64,000 nucleotides of DNA from Spisula solida (Eukaryota > Mollusca > Bivalvia > Venerida > Mactridae): positions 2,480,001-2,544,000 of the forward strand of contig OX365948.1 in NCBI GenBank assembly GCA_947247005.1, given 5' to 3'. The stretch's first letter is position 1. Each line of letters begins with the position of its first letter. The notes under the pieces are model-generated. The model was not told where the DNA came from, searched no databases, and was given only the letters and a program-made list of their open reading frames with translations. The translations under genes were made by a program, and so were the position numbers. Of the stretch, positions 53,595 to 64,000 are shown piece after piece.

Positions 53595-55338
53595 GACCAT
53601 GTGTGGCATCCAAGAAATCCAGTTTGAATCGACTATGACAGCTGATCTGCGACTATGTACTACTATCTTGTATTTTATGTACAAATATCGTACATTCAGA
53701 TGACAATATTCATCATGTGATTCATGCTCTTACATTATTACATTCTACTGTAAGTTTATTCATATTTGCGGTGAATAAATTTTCGTTTATTTTGCAGATG
53801 AACTAGATCACAAAATTTAATCCTCTCAAAAAAATGACCTCAAAAATATGTAACCAAATTTGTACTGTTATTATTTTAAATCCAAGAATTAAAGAAAATC
53901 ACCAAATTCAACATTCATTGTCATTTTATGAAAATCTGTGCAATATAATACTTGTGAAAATTAATGATTTTACAGTATTTAACATTGGTTCCCCTGAATC
54001 TGTGATGAGTATTGTTACAAAAAAAATAGTTGATCAATGTACTTATTTGCACATTCCATTTTTTGTAAAGTGTTACAAGTTCAATAAACATGTGCGTGCC
54101 CTAGGGGTTCCATTTGATGCTTTAGTTGATCCCTAAACTTAACTTGAAGGGTTATATTTTTTAAATGATATTAAGTATTTTTGCTATAAAATAGTGATAT
54201 AATCCAGTACAACATGATATAAAAATGCCCCATTGAGAAATCACCCCTTTCTTGAACCCCTATGCACAAGAGTTCATTGGATTGAACTTTGTGTGGAATT
54301 TAGGAATGTAAATTTCTCCTTTTTCAAATACCATATTTCACAGTTTCAATATACTTCAAAGAAGTCTAACTTTATCATTGTTCATGTACCATATTAAATT
54401 TTCATATTTTCATTTCACTTCGAAGAAGTCATCAACAAATTAATAAGGAATGCTTCTTATTGATCAGCATGTTAAAGTTGAGTTGCAATCAAGTTGCAGT
54501 CAAGTTCTGTGCCTTGTTAAAAACCTTGGTCATGTCATATCTTGTCTTGTTTATTTTAAGAAGTTGCAAAGTTGCACGTCAGATCCTCATTTAAATAATG
54601 CAGAGAATGTTATGAGAAATACTTTAAGAAAACATGGTTTAGCAGATTTTGTTTTTTTATCTATGTCTGGACAATGTATTAATTTAACAGTGTGATCTTA
54701 GACTTAAAGGAGCTGTTCTCCTGATAACCATTAAAATATGCGATGAAAATGTTACTTTCAAGCACGTTTGAATCAGAATTTGTTATTTTAACATTTTTCA
54801 TATCAGTTTGAAGTGGTTTAGATATATTTCATATTTTGATAAACATGCGGTGTTCGGCTCCTTTAATGGTCCTCTTAACCAGTATTGTTCTTTTCACAGT
54901 TGTGGATTTATCATTTATTTTTGTCTGATTTATTTTAATGAAAGGTTGTACATGACATTGTATAATTTTAAAAAATCTGTAAAATGCAACTTGTTGCTTC
55001 GTGTCTGTGATAAGATATACTTTTATATTCATGTTAGAATTTCATTTTAATCTTTAACTTATCATTTCTATCTCATGAAAACCATTTTTATTGTACCTGG
55101 ATTTTATTTTAGTCTCATAATCATTTATTAAGCTGTTAAGTTTGTTTATGTTACATTACTGTATGTACAATATCAAGGAATATTAACTCTCCATGTGTGT
55201 ACAGCTATTTTAACCATCATTTTAAATTTACACATCTTGGAACTCCAGGCATATAACTGACTTGTGTCTTGTACAGATTCAAGCCCCTTACTCCATATGT
55301 ATATTAATTCATGGCCCCATAAAAAAATACATACAAGT
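53595..55338 (+). other. Receptor gene 3' UTR/downstream region
   Basis: AT-rich. Candidate poly(A) signals AATAAA at 53,774 and about 54,083. Short frames (53,834; 54,450; 54,808) have no family resemblance and are not called. The extent of the 3' UTR cannot be set. Confidence 0.45.
53774..53779 (+). terminator. Candidate polyadenylation signal of the receptor gene
   Basis: AATAAA 180 bp after the stop codon, the first canonical hexamer downstream; a second lies ~310 bp further. Confidence 0.4.
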
Positions 55339-55341
55339 ATA

Positions 55342-55596
55342 GTATGGAGAATTTGACTTGATCCTGACCTTTATGCATAAATATATCATATTATGGTTTG
55401 TGCGTTGAATATGTAAATTTTCTCGAGGAAATCGTGCAATATCGGTCCTTTAGATTAGTGTTGGCATAACACGTCGAGCGCCTTCATGATACTTCCTACT
55501 AACGAAAACTCATAACCAGAGTGATAAATGTAGAAAATATATCAGCTGTTAAATTATGGTAATAGAAGGGTGAGAGTCGTGTCAAATTCTCTGTAC
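55342..55596 (+). mobile_element. TA-type MITE, copy 3 (best kept)
   Basis: Ends GTATGGAGAATTTGACTTGA and (inverted) GTACAGAGAATTTGACACGA form ~28-bp imperfect inverted repeats, flanked by TA. Relatives at 29.2 and 42.7 kb lie in the same orientation. Confidence 0.8.
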
Positions 55597-55803
55597 TAAA
55601 GTAAAGTAGACTTGTAAAACTAGTCCCTTACATCAGAGGAATTAATACTACTGGCTTTGAAATTAAGGGTCTTTGGATTAGAGGCTTAATTTTGAAGACT
55701 AGAACTTTAAAGTGTAGTTACAGAAAGCAAGCATACACGGATATCATCAAATAATGTTGTAATGAATTTTGTCATTTTCATGTTTGTTTTTGTTGTTGTT
55801 TTT

Positions 55804-56634
55804 AGCTCACCTCTCACAAAGTGACAGAGTGAGCTTTTGTGATCACTTCTTCCGTCGTCCGTCCGTCAACAATTTGCTTGTGTAGACACTAGAGGTCACA
55901 ATTTTGGCCTAATCCTTATGAAACTTGGTCACAATGATCATCTCAACAAAATCTAGATCAAGTTCGATATTGGGTAATTTGGGGTCAAAAACTAGGTCAC
56001 AAGGTCAAATCATAGAAAACCTTGTGTGGTCACTAGAGGTCATAATTTTGACCTAATCTTTATGAAACTTGGTCACAATGATCATCTCAACAAAATATAG
56101 GTCAAGTTCGATATTGGATTATCTGGAGTCAAAAACAAGGTCACAAGGTCAAATCATAGAAAAAAACTTGTGTAGTCACTAGAGGTCACAATTGTAATCT
56201 AATATTTAAGAAACTTGGTCACAATGATCATCTTAACAAAATCTAAGTCAAGTTTGATATTGGGTTATCTGGGGTCAAAAACGAGGTCACAAGGTCAAAT
56301 CATAGAGAAACCTTGTGTAGTCACTAGAGGTCACAATTTTGACCTAATCTTGATGAAACTTGGTCACAATGATCATCTCAACAAAATCTAGGTCAAATTC
56401 CATATTGGGTCATGCCTGATCAAAAACTAGGCCACAAGGTTTAATCTTAGAAAACCCTTGTGTAGTCACTAGAGGTCATAATTTTTGCCTAATCGTTATG
56501 AAACTTGGTCACAATGATCATCTCAACAAAATCTAGGTCAAGTGTGAGGTCACTTGGTCAAATCACAGGGCTTGCATGCACTATTACAGCAGGTGAGCGA
56601 CCTAGGGCCCTTTTGGCCCTCTTGTTATCGTTAC
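55804..56634 (+). mobile_element. Pearl/Helitron-like composite element, complete copy
   Basis: Left end AGCTCACCTCTCACAAAGTG forms a hairpin with GAGTGAGCT; then CTTCCGTCGTCCGTCCGTC; then about five ~145-bp core units (TGTAGTCACTAGAGGTCACA; ATCTAGGTCAAGTTCGATAT); right end AGGTGAGCGACCTAGGGCCC and a CTTTTGGCCC hairpin. AGCTCACCT and AGGTGAGC are short inverted termini. The copy at 7.5 kb is in the opposite orientation and lacks the left end. Confidence 0.8.
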
Positions 56635-56879
56635 TAGTCTATTTTATGTACGCCATAATCAAATTGTTATAGTCTTTGTTACAATACATCCCCTTTTGGT
56701 AGACCATACGATATCTAATCACTTTCTAGTGAACGGTTTATACTAGGTTTCACAAACGTGGTATGCAGGGTTGATTTGGAGGTCATTTGGTTAAAGAGTC
56801 AAGGTTGCCATTACCTTGTATAGTCTGTTTATTCAGGTCTGTCACTTGTATACAAACAATGTAATATCAAAACAAAGCA
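56635..56879. other. Intergenic spacer
   Basis: Nothing recognised. Confidence 0.35.
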
Positions 56880-57390
56880 TTTGTATACGCCCTTTTGGAA
56901 AACGGGACGTATATTTGGAACACCCCTGGCGGGCGGGCTGGCTGGCGTTCGGCGGTGTCCAGCAGTTTGTCTGTACTCTAACGCAAATCATTTTCATCCG
57001 TTTGTCTTCAAACTTAGTGACAATGCTTAAGGGCATACTATCTAGGCCAAGTTCGATTATAGGCCAAATCGGCTTAGGCCTTATTGGGTAATTTTCCTTT
57101 AATTACCAAATAACTATGAAGTTGGCCTTGTCTGTACTCCAGTTTAAACAGTTTTCATTTGATCATCTTCAAACTTGGTGACAATGTTTATGAGCATAAT
57201 ACCTACCGGTAAGCTAAGTTAGATTAAAGGCCAAATCGATATAGAGCTTCTTAGGTTATGGTCCTATGATTATCAAAATTAATGTGAAATTGACCTTTAC
57301 TGTTCTCTAGTGCATAGAGTTTTCATCTGAGTATCTTCAAACTTAGTGACAATGTTTTTGGGTATAATATCTTAGACGAGTTCAATTATA
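56880..57390 (+). repeat. Composite repeat with ~176-bp units
   Basis: Head GGAAAACGGGACGTATATTT and GGCGTTCGGCGGTGTCC, then three units carrying CATCTTCAAACTTGGTGACA-like and GGGCATACTATCTAGGCC-like segments. A further composite family of the same style as the other GACCT elements. Confidence 0.75.
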
Positions 57391-57690
57391 CTGATGCAGG
57401 AGGCATATAATGATTGTCCTGTCTGTCTGTTCATCTGTCCCCTCATCCATCTGTCAGGCCCATTTGATGAAACTCAAGTATTTTCAAAGTTCATCAAGAC
57501 ATTGCTGTCGAACTTAGTTTACTTGTTTACCATCATAGCCACCATACATTATCAATGCCATGTAACACTATCCAACATTTCAACTGAATTATGGCCCCTG
57601 AATGACTTAGCTAGTTATGATGGACAAGGCTTCCAACGGGGCATAAGCGTGTATGTTGAACACAGTCTTGTTTTTCCATGACATTGTTTG
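57390..57690 (+). repeat. Dispersed repeat, copy 2
   Basis: Begins CTGATGCAGGAGGCATATAA and contains AATTATGGCCCCTGAATGAC and GACAAGGCTTCCAACGGGGC; partner of 23,112-23,425. Confidence 0.75.
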
Positions 57691-59257
57691 ACAATATTTT
57701 TACCGATCGTTATACAGTGTTGTTATTACCAAGCAAATATAATACTTTGCCTTGTTATGTACATAAATAGTATTATATTTGTGTGTTATTTTTGGAGATA
57801 TAATATTGCTATAATATTGTTCCATTGTACACTAGAAAACTCGTAGATGTTGTTATATCTTTTCCATTCACCTATAATAGTCTACGTCTTCTTGTATGTT
57901 GTCTTAGTCACATTTGTTAAGGCCTTACCTAGAGCTTATGTTGAAAATTGATATTTTTTCCAGATGAAATACAAATGTATTCATGTAGACAAGAACAATG
58001 CTTTAAAGTGCTAAACTTTACTTGTTTATCTCATATACATGTAGGTGCTTTATGACTGGATACCTAAACAACAGCAACGTTTCTGTGGATTTATGTTAGT
58101 GTTATATTATAGTACTGTGTGATTACATTAAGGTTCACTTTGCTCTGCAGTCATAGTATCCATGTTAACTTTATAGATCTATTATAAGGCTTGTGTTCAC
58201 CCTGTCGCTGTACAGCCCTATACTGCTATTTTGATATAGAGTAGTTCCGGTTTGTTAACTGTCAGAACACCTTGCCCATTCATGGAACAACCTATAGATT
58301 ATCCTTGAGAATGTAAAGAAGGTGACATAATTGTATGCTGCAAGTAACGGACCATGCAGTTATCTCCTCACAAATGATTTTGAAAGTCCTCTGCCATCAG
58401 CTTTATGGTACATGAGCACTACAAACAAGTCAGAACATTGCAGCAACTTTAGTGTTACAACAACATACAACACATTCTGGTGTTATTTTGCTGGGTTGTC
58501 AAGGACTTGTGTGTAATAAGTAAAATTTTTGATATTATTTTTCTTGGTTGTGAAAGACACCATCACCATCTTTGTGATTGTCGTAATAAGTTACGGTACT
58601 TCCATGATATGATTCCGTGAAGTGCATAGGTGAAAGTTATCAAGAATAAGCCTGAAAGTCAGGGTTTTGATGCTACCACATGGTGTGTTTTTCTTTATCG
58701 ACCCTATTTAAAATGTCAATTTTTGAAGATTTTTCAGAATTTCTTACTTTCATTCATGGAATTGTGCAAGGTGTTCCTGACTTTATTCAGTGTACCAGTG
58801 TTACATATTGATTTTATACCAGATTACTTGTTTGGTATGATCATAATGTGTCTGTCAAAATATAGCAGCAGTATATAGTAGACATATCATGTATAATTTT
58901 GTATTTTGATATGACATATTTTGTTAAAAATCTATTAGTGTTTATGCAGAATTTCAGAAATAAAATATGCTAAAATATGATTTCATCTTGTAATATAATT
59001 GACTCTTTTACTGATAATACTCAAACTCATTAACCTAGTCTCTTAAGAATAACATTCTAACAAAGCACGCGAGATACGCTTTCTTCGTCTATATTGAACT
59101 TAAGATTTAATGTTAACACACAGCTGATTGATGATATTATGATTGACATCATTTACTAAGCCAAATGACGTTATGTTCTGAGGAAAGAATGTTTTTCGAT
59201 GTCAACTGTTTCTTGCTTGGCTGTAAAATGCTGAGCATTGGCGATGTTAGAATCGAA
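57691..59257. other. Intergenic region between the tail-to-tail genes
   Basis: AT-rich with no convincing exon. Contains two AATAAA hexamers (for example near 58,961) that could belong to a long receptor 3' UTR. Confidence 0.4.
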
Positions 59258-59387
59258 ATAATAGAATATGAAGAGGTGCTTTGTCAGAATAAAACACAAT
59301 TGTTAGATGTGAATATTAAATCACAACGCATCTGAACTTGTGCCTGTGTTTTATTCTACAACAAAGCACCGCATCATATTCATTATT
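59258..59387. repeat. Foldback element
   Basis: ATAATAGAATATGAAGAGGT plus GCTTTGTCAGAATAAAACAC is inverted as GTGTTTTATTCTACAACAAA plus GCACCGCATCATATTCATTA. Arms are ~42 bp. Confidence 0.75.
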
Positions 59388-59951
59388 TTTTAAATAAAAC
59401 AAGTACAAATACTGCATGAACGTTTATTTGAAATACTGAGTGTTTTATTCAACACTAACCAAATAGGACATTTGATTTAATCACATATATGCACATGTTA
59501 AAACTTTGATGTTTGATATTATAATATCATAATTTATATAAAGATTATCATTCATATAAATACACAAAACAGAATAACATAAATATCACTGGGAAGTTAT
59601 TTATACAGTACATGTAGTTAAAACAGATATAAATTATTCGAATCTACTAGATAACAATATACGCTGATACTGTACTAACAACATGTTGGCACCATGGAAC
59701 AATCAATATAGCTTAGCAACTAAGCATACATATACATTTTATATACCTATAAATACTGGCACTGTTCAATACAAAATACGCATATCAAGTTACGATAATG
59801 ATGAATAAATATAGTGAGCTTTTGTTGATAGCTTTGTATTCTTTTGGATATAATTTCACACTTTCTAATATGAAAACTGTCAATATTTTGTATGTGTTTA
59901 TTTTTGTTTCAATATGTTTATAACATCATATGATAAAACAAGTTATTTGAT
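59388..59951 (-). other. Apolipophorin-like gene 3' UTR/downstream
   Basis: AT-rich sequence downstream (minus) of the stop at 59,952. Several reverse-complement AATAAA hexamers (TTTATT, for example near 59,898) could end the transcript. Confidence 0.4.
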
Positions 59952-60245
59952 TCAGCAGCTATTCGCACCAACAGTCCAGGTCTTGGCGACACGTGAACTA
60001 TCGTTGATGACCTTACCGAAAGAGGTCATAAGGTCATTTGATGGTTCGTTGTCATAGGTACCTAGAATTCCACCAGTTTTACCGTGATACCATCCGTTGA
60101 CAGAAATCTCCATATGGTCCATATCTGGTGAATAGTCGATGTTGAATCTATTACCTCCCTTGATGTTTATGACTTGACCGATTCTACTGACTGTAACATA
60201 TCCTTCTGTGAAAGGAAGTTCTACCGCTTCTCCTCCCAATAAAAC
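59952..60245 (-). CDS. Apolipophorin-like last exon: VWD C-terminal half
   Basis: Starts VLLGGEAVELPFTEGYVTVS and ends TWTVGANSC, stop TGA (59,952-59,954). The CGLCG cysteines of true VWD domains are replaced by GGILGTY, as in apolipophorins. Confidence 0.88.
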   Translation of the reverse strand, partial: VLLGGEAVELPFTEGYVTVSRIGQVINIKGGNRFNIDYSPDMDHMEISVNGWYHGKTGGILGTYDNEPSNDLMTSFGKVINDSSRVAKTWTVGANSC

Positions 60246-63200
60246 CTAAAACGATAACGGCATCATTGAATAAAATGTGAGCATCTTAGGTTTCCATTGA
60301 AGTTTAGTCTATTTTATAAACTGGCAACCATTTGACATTATGTCATTTGTCAATCAGTGACAACCTTTGGCCTTTAAATACATTTAAATAGTCAACTATA
60401 ACCATATAGTCGAATGAATTATAGCTTGAAAGCCTTTGCCAAACACCTTCAACAAGCAATAAGGCAAAGTGCTCTCTTTTCTGGAGGTAATTTAAGGTAT
60501 CTTTCTCAGATAATTGAAGGTATAGACCAATCAATGAAATTATTCTGTTGTTGAAATACGACAAGATAATGAAAGTCTGACAAATAAAGTTCTTCCTGAT
60601 TTGTGTACCATCATTGGTAATAATAGGCACCAGTTACTGTAGCTTTAAGTTAATCAAGAATACCAGTGTATTTGTATACATGATTGTCAATAATCAGTTG
60701 TTTGCTCCACATGTTTTTCATTGGCTGACCACCTTAAAGTTGGTTTCCATCCATTTTCATATAAATATTAACGACTGTAACAACAATTTGGGTGATATTC
60801 ATGACCTTACCACTAGTTTAATTTTCGTAGTTAAATACATGCATAGGGAAAATCTTAACCTTATAATGTTTTGTGAATACTAGCCCAAGTGGAGGTTTTT
60901 AACAACGGTGAGGTACTAGCTTGTTATAATGTAGTTACCTGTCCTTGTTCCGTCATAGTGATTGGTTTACCGGAGGTAAGCACGGTCAGTGACGTGTCGT
61001 CTTGGTTGGATAGTATCATACTGAAGTTTCCTTGACTATAATCACGTGTCAGAATATATGTGCAGTCAACATCCAAATCAAATACATATCCATCAAACGT
61101 GGTAATTTGGTGACCGTTGACAACCTTTGCTACACCTGAAACATTAATCAATCAACAAATCAATCAAACAAGTGATCAATCAATCAATTAATTATTGTAA
61201 AGGAAGAACATAATAAGATTGACTAATGCTACACTTAGAACAAGGAACACATCTCAATATTTACAACCAATTCATAAATGTTTCAAAGTTGACTTATTTA
61301 GCCTATTCAGTTATACACAAGACGTCTAATTTCTTCAAGTAGATTTTGATGAAAGACCTGACATCATTATGTAATATAATAATCTTACCTGTGAAAGGTG
61401 GTAGCCATTCTCCTGATAGATCAGGTATGCTGATATCTGGTGTTTCAGGCATGTACATGTCTACTACTTCAACAATATCTTCCACATATTTGGCAACATT
61501 GACTTCAGGTACTGTATCTAGTGATTGTATGGGGATAATAGAGTGTACCTCTATCTGGACCTCGCCATGTTCTGGATCATATACTGTGAATGGTGACTTC
61601 ATGTAGGATAAGATTGTGGTCTCAACATCGTCTAGTTCAGCATTAAGTTTCTGCTCCAACAGACCCGCATATTCTTTCAATGAGGACTCTAGTACAGTGT
61701 CCAGTCCGTACTTCTTCATAATCTCCATCTGTATTCAAACAACATTGTTATAACTGGCATAGACTCACTATAGCACTAAGACTTTTATAGAATAGTCAGT
61801 AATTGACATTACACGACAGCTGGGATTGCTCCGCCTTATTGTTTGTTGAAGTTGTTTCTGGAAGGATTTCAAATGACTCAGTTGAATTATATGCTAATCA
61901 TTTACCATGAAAATGCATTTAAACATAATTGCTTGACAACGGACATAATGTAAATTGACTTTATACTTGTATTTTGCTTCTTTAATCAATATTGCGCTTT
62001 GTAAACATAACACATATATAGCCTTCTTCCAATGCCATTTCAATTTAGTTTTTTTCCACGAGTGTAGAGGCTCTGTCAATTGTTTATAATCTGCTTTAAT
62101 TAGATCACTGTAACCAAGTAAATAGTTACATTCACATTTATTTATTATTTATTTATTTATACACAGCCTACCCGTATAGCAATTTTTATATTTTGTATAA
62201 AATTTGAATCAAGATGTACTTACATTTCCAGTATGTGTTAATGCTTGGCTAGCATATTGGGGAACTTGCTCGCTTACCAGTTTGACTCCCTCTACAAATG
62301 TACATAGAATTTACAGTCAAATTTATGTTAAAAGTCACCTTCAATCAAAGAGCAACCTGATTGCATCTGTCTGCAGAGACCACCCATCAGACAATTTCTA
62401 ATTATAATTATACAGACACACACATTCCATGTTTTAACAAAATAATATGCAAATGCAGAATGTAACGACAGTTTGTACATCTGTCACAAGTGAACATAAC
62501 AGAAATATTACATACTAAATCTGAACACCCCATGTGTACACAACTCATGGACATCCCTCTTGAATAAATATCTAGAATGATCTCCCTTGATAAGATGTCT
62601 TGCTAAGCCTACACCTGTAATAGGATTGTCTCCCCTCCGTACATATTATTGGAAAATAATGAGTATGGACATGGGTGATATAGGCATGAATTGTCAGGTC
62701 TATGGAGTTAATGGTTAAATATGTACACATACCATGAAGGCTTCCAAATGAGCTGACAACATTCTCTCTTAAAGATGACATAGAGTATCCAACAGTCTGA
62801 AAACAATCAGGATTTATATCAGCATTGATTAGTCACATAGTTATAACTAAAATAATTGTCTGTACAGGTTTACACCAATCAATGTTTAACACTTTATTGG
62901 AACATTGAAATACTGTTATTTAACATCAGCTACAAATGTTTCTAGTTCAACCTCAATACTATTTAAACACAACGGAATTAAGCACCTAAATCTCAGCTCA
63001 GATCTTGTCACATCTTTTGAGTTAATTTCATGCAAGACTGGACATAAAATTAGGATTACAAAACTGAAACATTGATCTGAGCTTGTTACAGTAAAATTGC
63101 TAGAGCTCCAACTTCAGGTTTGTTTCAAACTCAAACTATAAATTTGTGTGAAAAAACTCACTTTGAGTAGATTTGTGCAGATGCTATTTTTGAGATCGAT

Positions 63201-64000
63201 GTCTGAACATTAATTAAAGTATAATAAAAATGCTATAATACCTCGTGTACAGGAGAAGCAGGAACTGATACTGGTGTGTATAATGACGATGGTACTACCA
63301 CTGGTCCTGGCATTTGTCTGAATTATAAAATCCATAATTAATATAATGTATTAATTAGTGCGCCTCAAGATAGAGCACACTATCAAAAATCATACATGTA
63401 ATACCAGTGTACGTCAGGCTAATATATAATAAGTCATTATTACATATATATCCACACTCAATATACACCATAACAGTGTTCAGATCTCACGTGCAGCTAT
63501 TTCTACAAATATCAAGAAATGATCTCCATGGATAAGGTGTCTTGTTAAGTTCATTTCAATAATTAGATTGTCTCCCCTTCAAGCTCAATATTGATAGTAA
63601 ACATTGGTAAATAGTGACGATGTTAATGGGATAGTAGATGTATTGTAGTATCTATGCTTTAAAGGGTTAATGAAGTATCAACTTATCAAATACTCTTCAT
63701 ATATCTTTACCTGAAACTGTAATTAATTTCTGCCATACGTTGGAACATAGGTTTAACAGCCTCCATGTTGTTTGTTCCTATCTGTTCTTCAACGGCATAC
63801 TGGATTCTCTTCAGTTTTCCGTCAATCTCACGTATTATGCTTGTTACAACTGTACTCTCTAATTCTTGTATACGCATCTTGTAGTCAGCACGTTTATTTT
63901 CAATCATAGACTGAAATGAAACACCAGATGATACGACATCATCTACTTGCAAAGAAGTCATTTTCGAAAAAGGTAAAATGTGTTTCTGCATCCTTTGCAA
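59952..64000 (-). CDS. Apolipophorin-like large lipid transfer protein, C-terminal part (7 exons)
   Basis: CDS: complement(join(59952..60245,60939..61135,61389..61728,62224..62291,62733..62796,63242..63317,63711..>64000)). All introns are GT-AG and phase-consistent; 1,329 nt encode the last 442 aa. From the window edge: a helical, charged segment (IENKRADYKMRIQELEST), a Pro-rich linker (PVVVPSSLYTPVSVPASPV), further helical sequence, then GEWLPPFTG and a VWD domain: VVNGHQITTFDGYVFDLDVD ... CTYILTRDYSQGNFS ... YVTVSRIGQVINIKGGNRF ... VNGWYHGKTGGILGTYDNEP. This is the C-terminal arrangement of insect and mollusc apolipophorins (apoB/vitellogenin superfamily), secreted carriers of haemolymph lipid. 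The N-terminal lipid-binding part lies beyond 64,000. A vitellogenin is the main alternative; GILGTYDNEPSND favours apolipophorin. Confidence 0.82.
60246..60938 (-). other. Apolipophorin-like intron
   Basis: AT-rich intron; short frames on both strands show no motif. Confidence 0.5.
60939..61135 (-). CDS. Apolipophorin-like exon: VWD N-terminal half
   Basis: Encodes VAKVVNGHQITTFDGYVFDL and DVDCTYILTRDYSQGNFSMI. HQ.TTFDG is the classical VWD start. Acceptor TTTCAG, donor GTAACT. Confidence 0.9.
61389..61728 (-). CDS. Apolipophorin-like exon preceding the VWD domain
   Basis: Begins MEIMKKYGLDTVLESSLKEY and ends DISIPDLSGEWLPPFTG. Helical and acidic; phase 0 in, 1 out. Confidence 0.88.
62224..62291 (-). 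CDS. Apolipophorin-like small exon
   Basis: Encodes EGVKLVSEQVPQYASQALTH TGN; set by acceptor TTGTAG and donor GTAAGT with matching phases (1 in, 0 out). Confidence 0.78.
62570..62730 (-). repeat. Duplicated intronic segment, copy 1
   Basis: ATGATCTCCCTTGATAAGAT, TAGGATTGTCTCCCCTCC and GGTTAAATATG lie just past an exon donor (minus). A diverged copy occupies the same place in the intron at 63,520-63,690. Confidence 0.6.
62733..62796 (-). CDS. Apolipophorin-like small exon
   Basis: Encodes TVGYSMSSLRENVVSSFGSL H; acceptor TTTCAG, donor GTATGT, phase 0 in, 1 out. Confidence 0.78.
63242..63317 (-). CDS. Apolipophorin-like Pro/Val-rich linker exon
   Basis: Encodes RQMPGPVVVPSSLYTPVSVP ASPVHE; acceptor ATTCAG, donor GTATTA, phase 2 in, 0 out. 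Confidence 0.75.
63520..63690 (-). repeat. Duplicated intronic segment, copy 2
   Basis: ATGATCTCCATGGATAAGGT, TTAGATTGTCTCCCCTTC and GGGTTAATGAAG parallel the copy at 62,570. Either a dispersed repeat or a trace of old exon-plus-intron duplication. Confidence 0.6.
63711..64000 (-). CDS. Apolipophorin-like exon, cut by window edge
   Basis: Open to 64,000; encodes LQVDDVVSSGVSFQSMIENK and later AVEEQIGTNNMEAVKPMFQR, ending AEINYSF plus AG at donor GTAAAG. The first codon at the edge is TTG in the middle of the exon, not a start. Confidence 0.82.

Noticed and set aside
53834..55050. Three plus ORFs of 80-100 codons after the receptor stop
   Set aside because: AT-rich, no motif, located in the probable 3' UTR.

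Overview
The window looks like nuclear DNA of a marine or freshwater mollusc, most likely a bivalve. It has intron-rich, AT-rich genes with GT-AG introns, dense minisatellites, tRNA-derived SINEs, an APE-type LINE, many foldback/MITE elements, and composite repeats built on the motif GACCTAGTTTTTGACCCC that are familiar from bivalve genomes. No bacterial or organellar features are seen. The taxon is inferred; nothing in the window names the species.

Layout: (1) 1-12.8 kb is almost only repeats: a 19-bp minisatellite, a 176-bp repeat, a ~41-bp minisatellite, a Pearl/Helitron-like composite element, a mariner-like MITE, a LINE relic, and an element with strongly palindromic ends. (2) 12,894-13,017 (minus) is the first coding exon of an ankyrin-repeat gene resembling ANKRD13C. 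(3) 16,590-53,594 (plus) is a complete 16-exon gene. Its exon phases all agree (3,288 nt, 1,095 aa): signal peptide, a Draper/MEGF-like EGF ectodomain, one membrane helix, and a kinase domain in which HRD reads HRM, the catalytic-loop Asn reads His and DFG reads DFH, so it is a receptor pseudokinase. (4) Intron 10 of this gene holds a 27-bp minisatellite grown from a SINE A box and a CR1/L2-like LINE with both ORFs open (32.9-38.9 kb). (5) 53.6-59.95 kb is intergenic and repeat-rich. (6) 59,952-64,000 (minus) holds the last seven exons of an apolipophorin-like lipid transfer protein, ending in a VWD domain, tail-to-tail with the receptor gene.

The two genes at 13-16.6 kb are head to head. Removing a 3,339-bp foldback element flanked by a perfect 9-bp target duplication leaves about 224 bp between their start codons, so the element appears to have landed in a compact shared promoter.

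The least expected pattern is that three splice junctions of the receptor gene are themselves tandemly duplicated: the exon 2 donor, the exon 5 acceptor (7 copies, each reading AG|GTAAAG) and the exon 14 acceptor (16 copies at an exact 38-bp period). The gene therefore has to pick the last of many near-identical splice sites.
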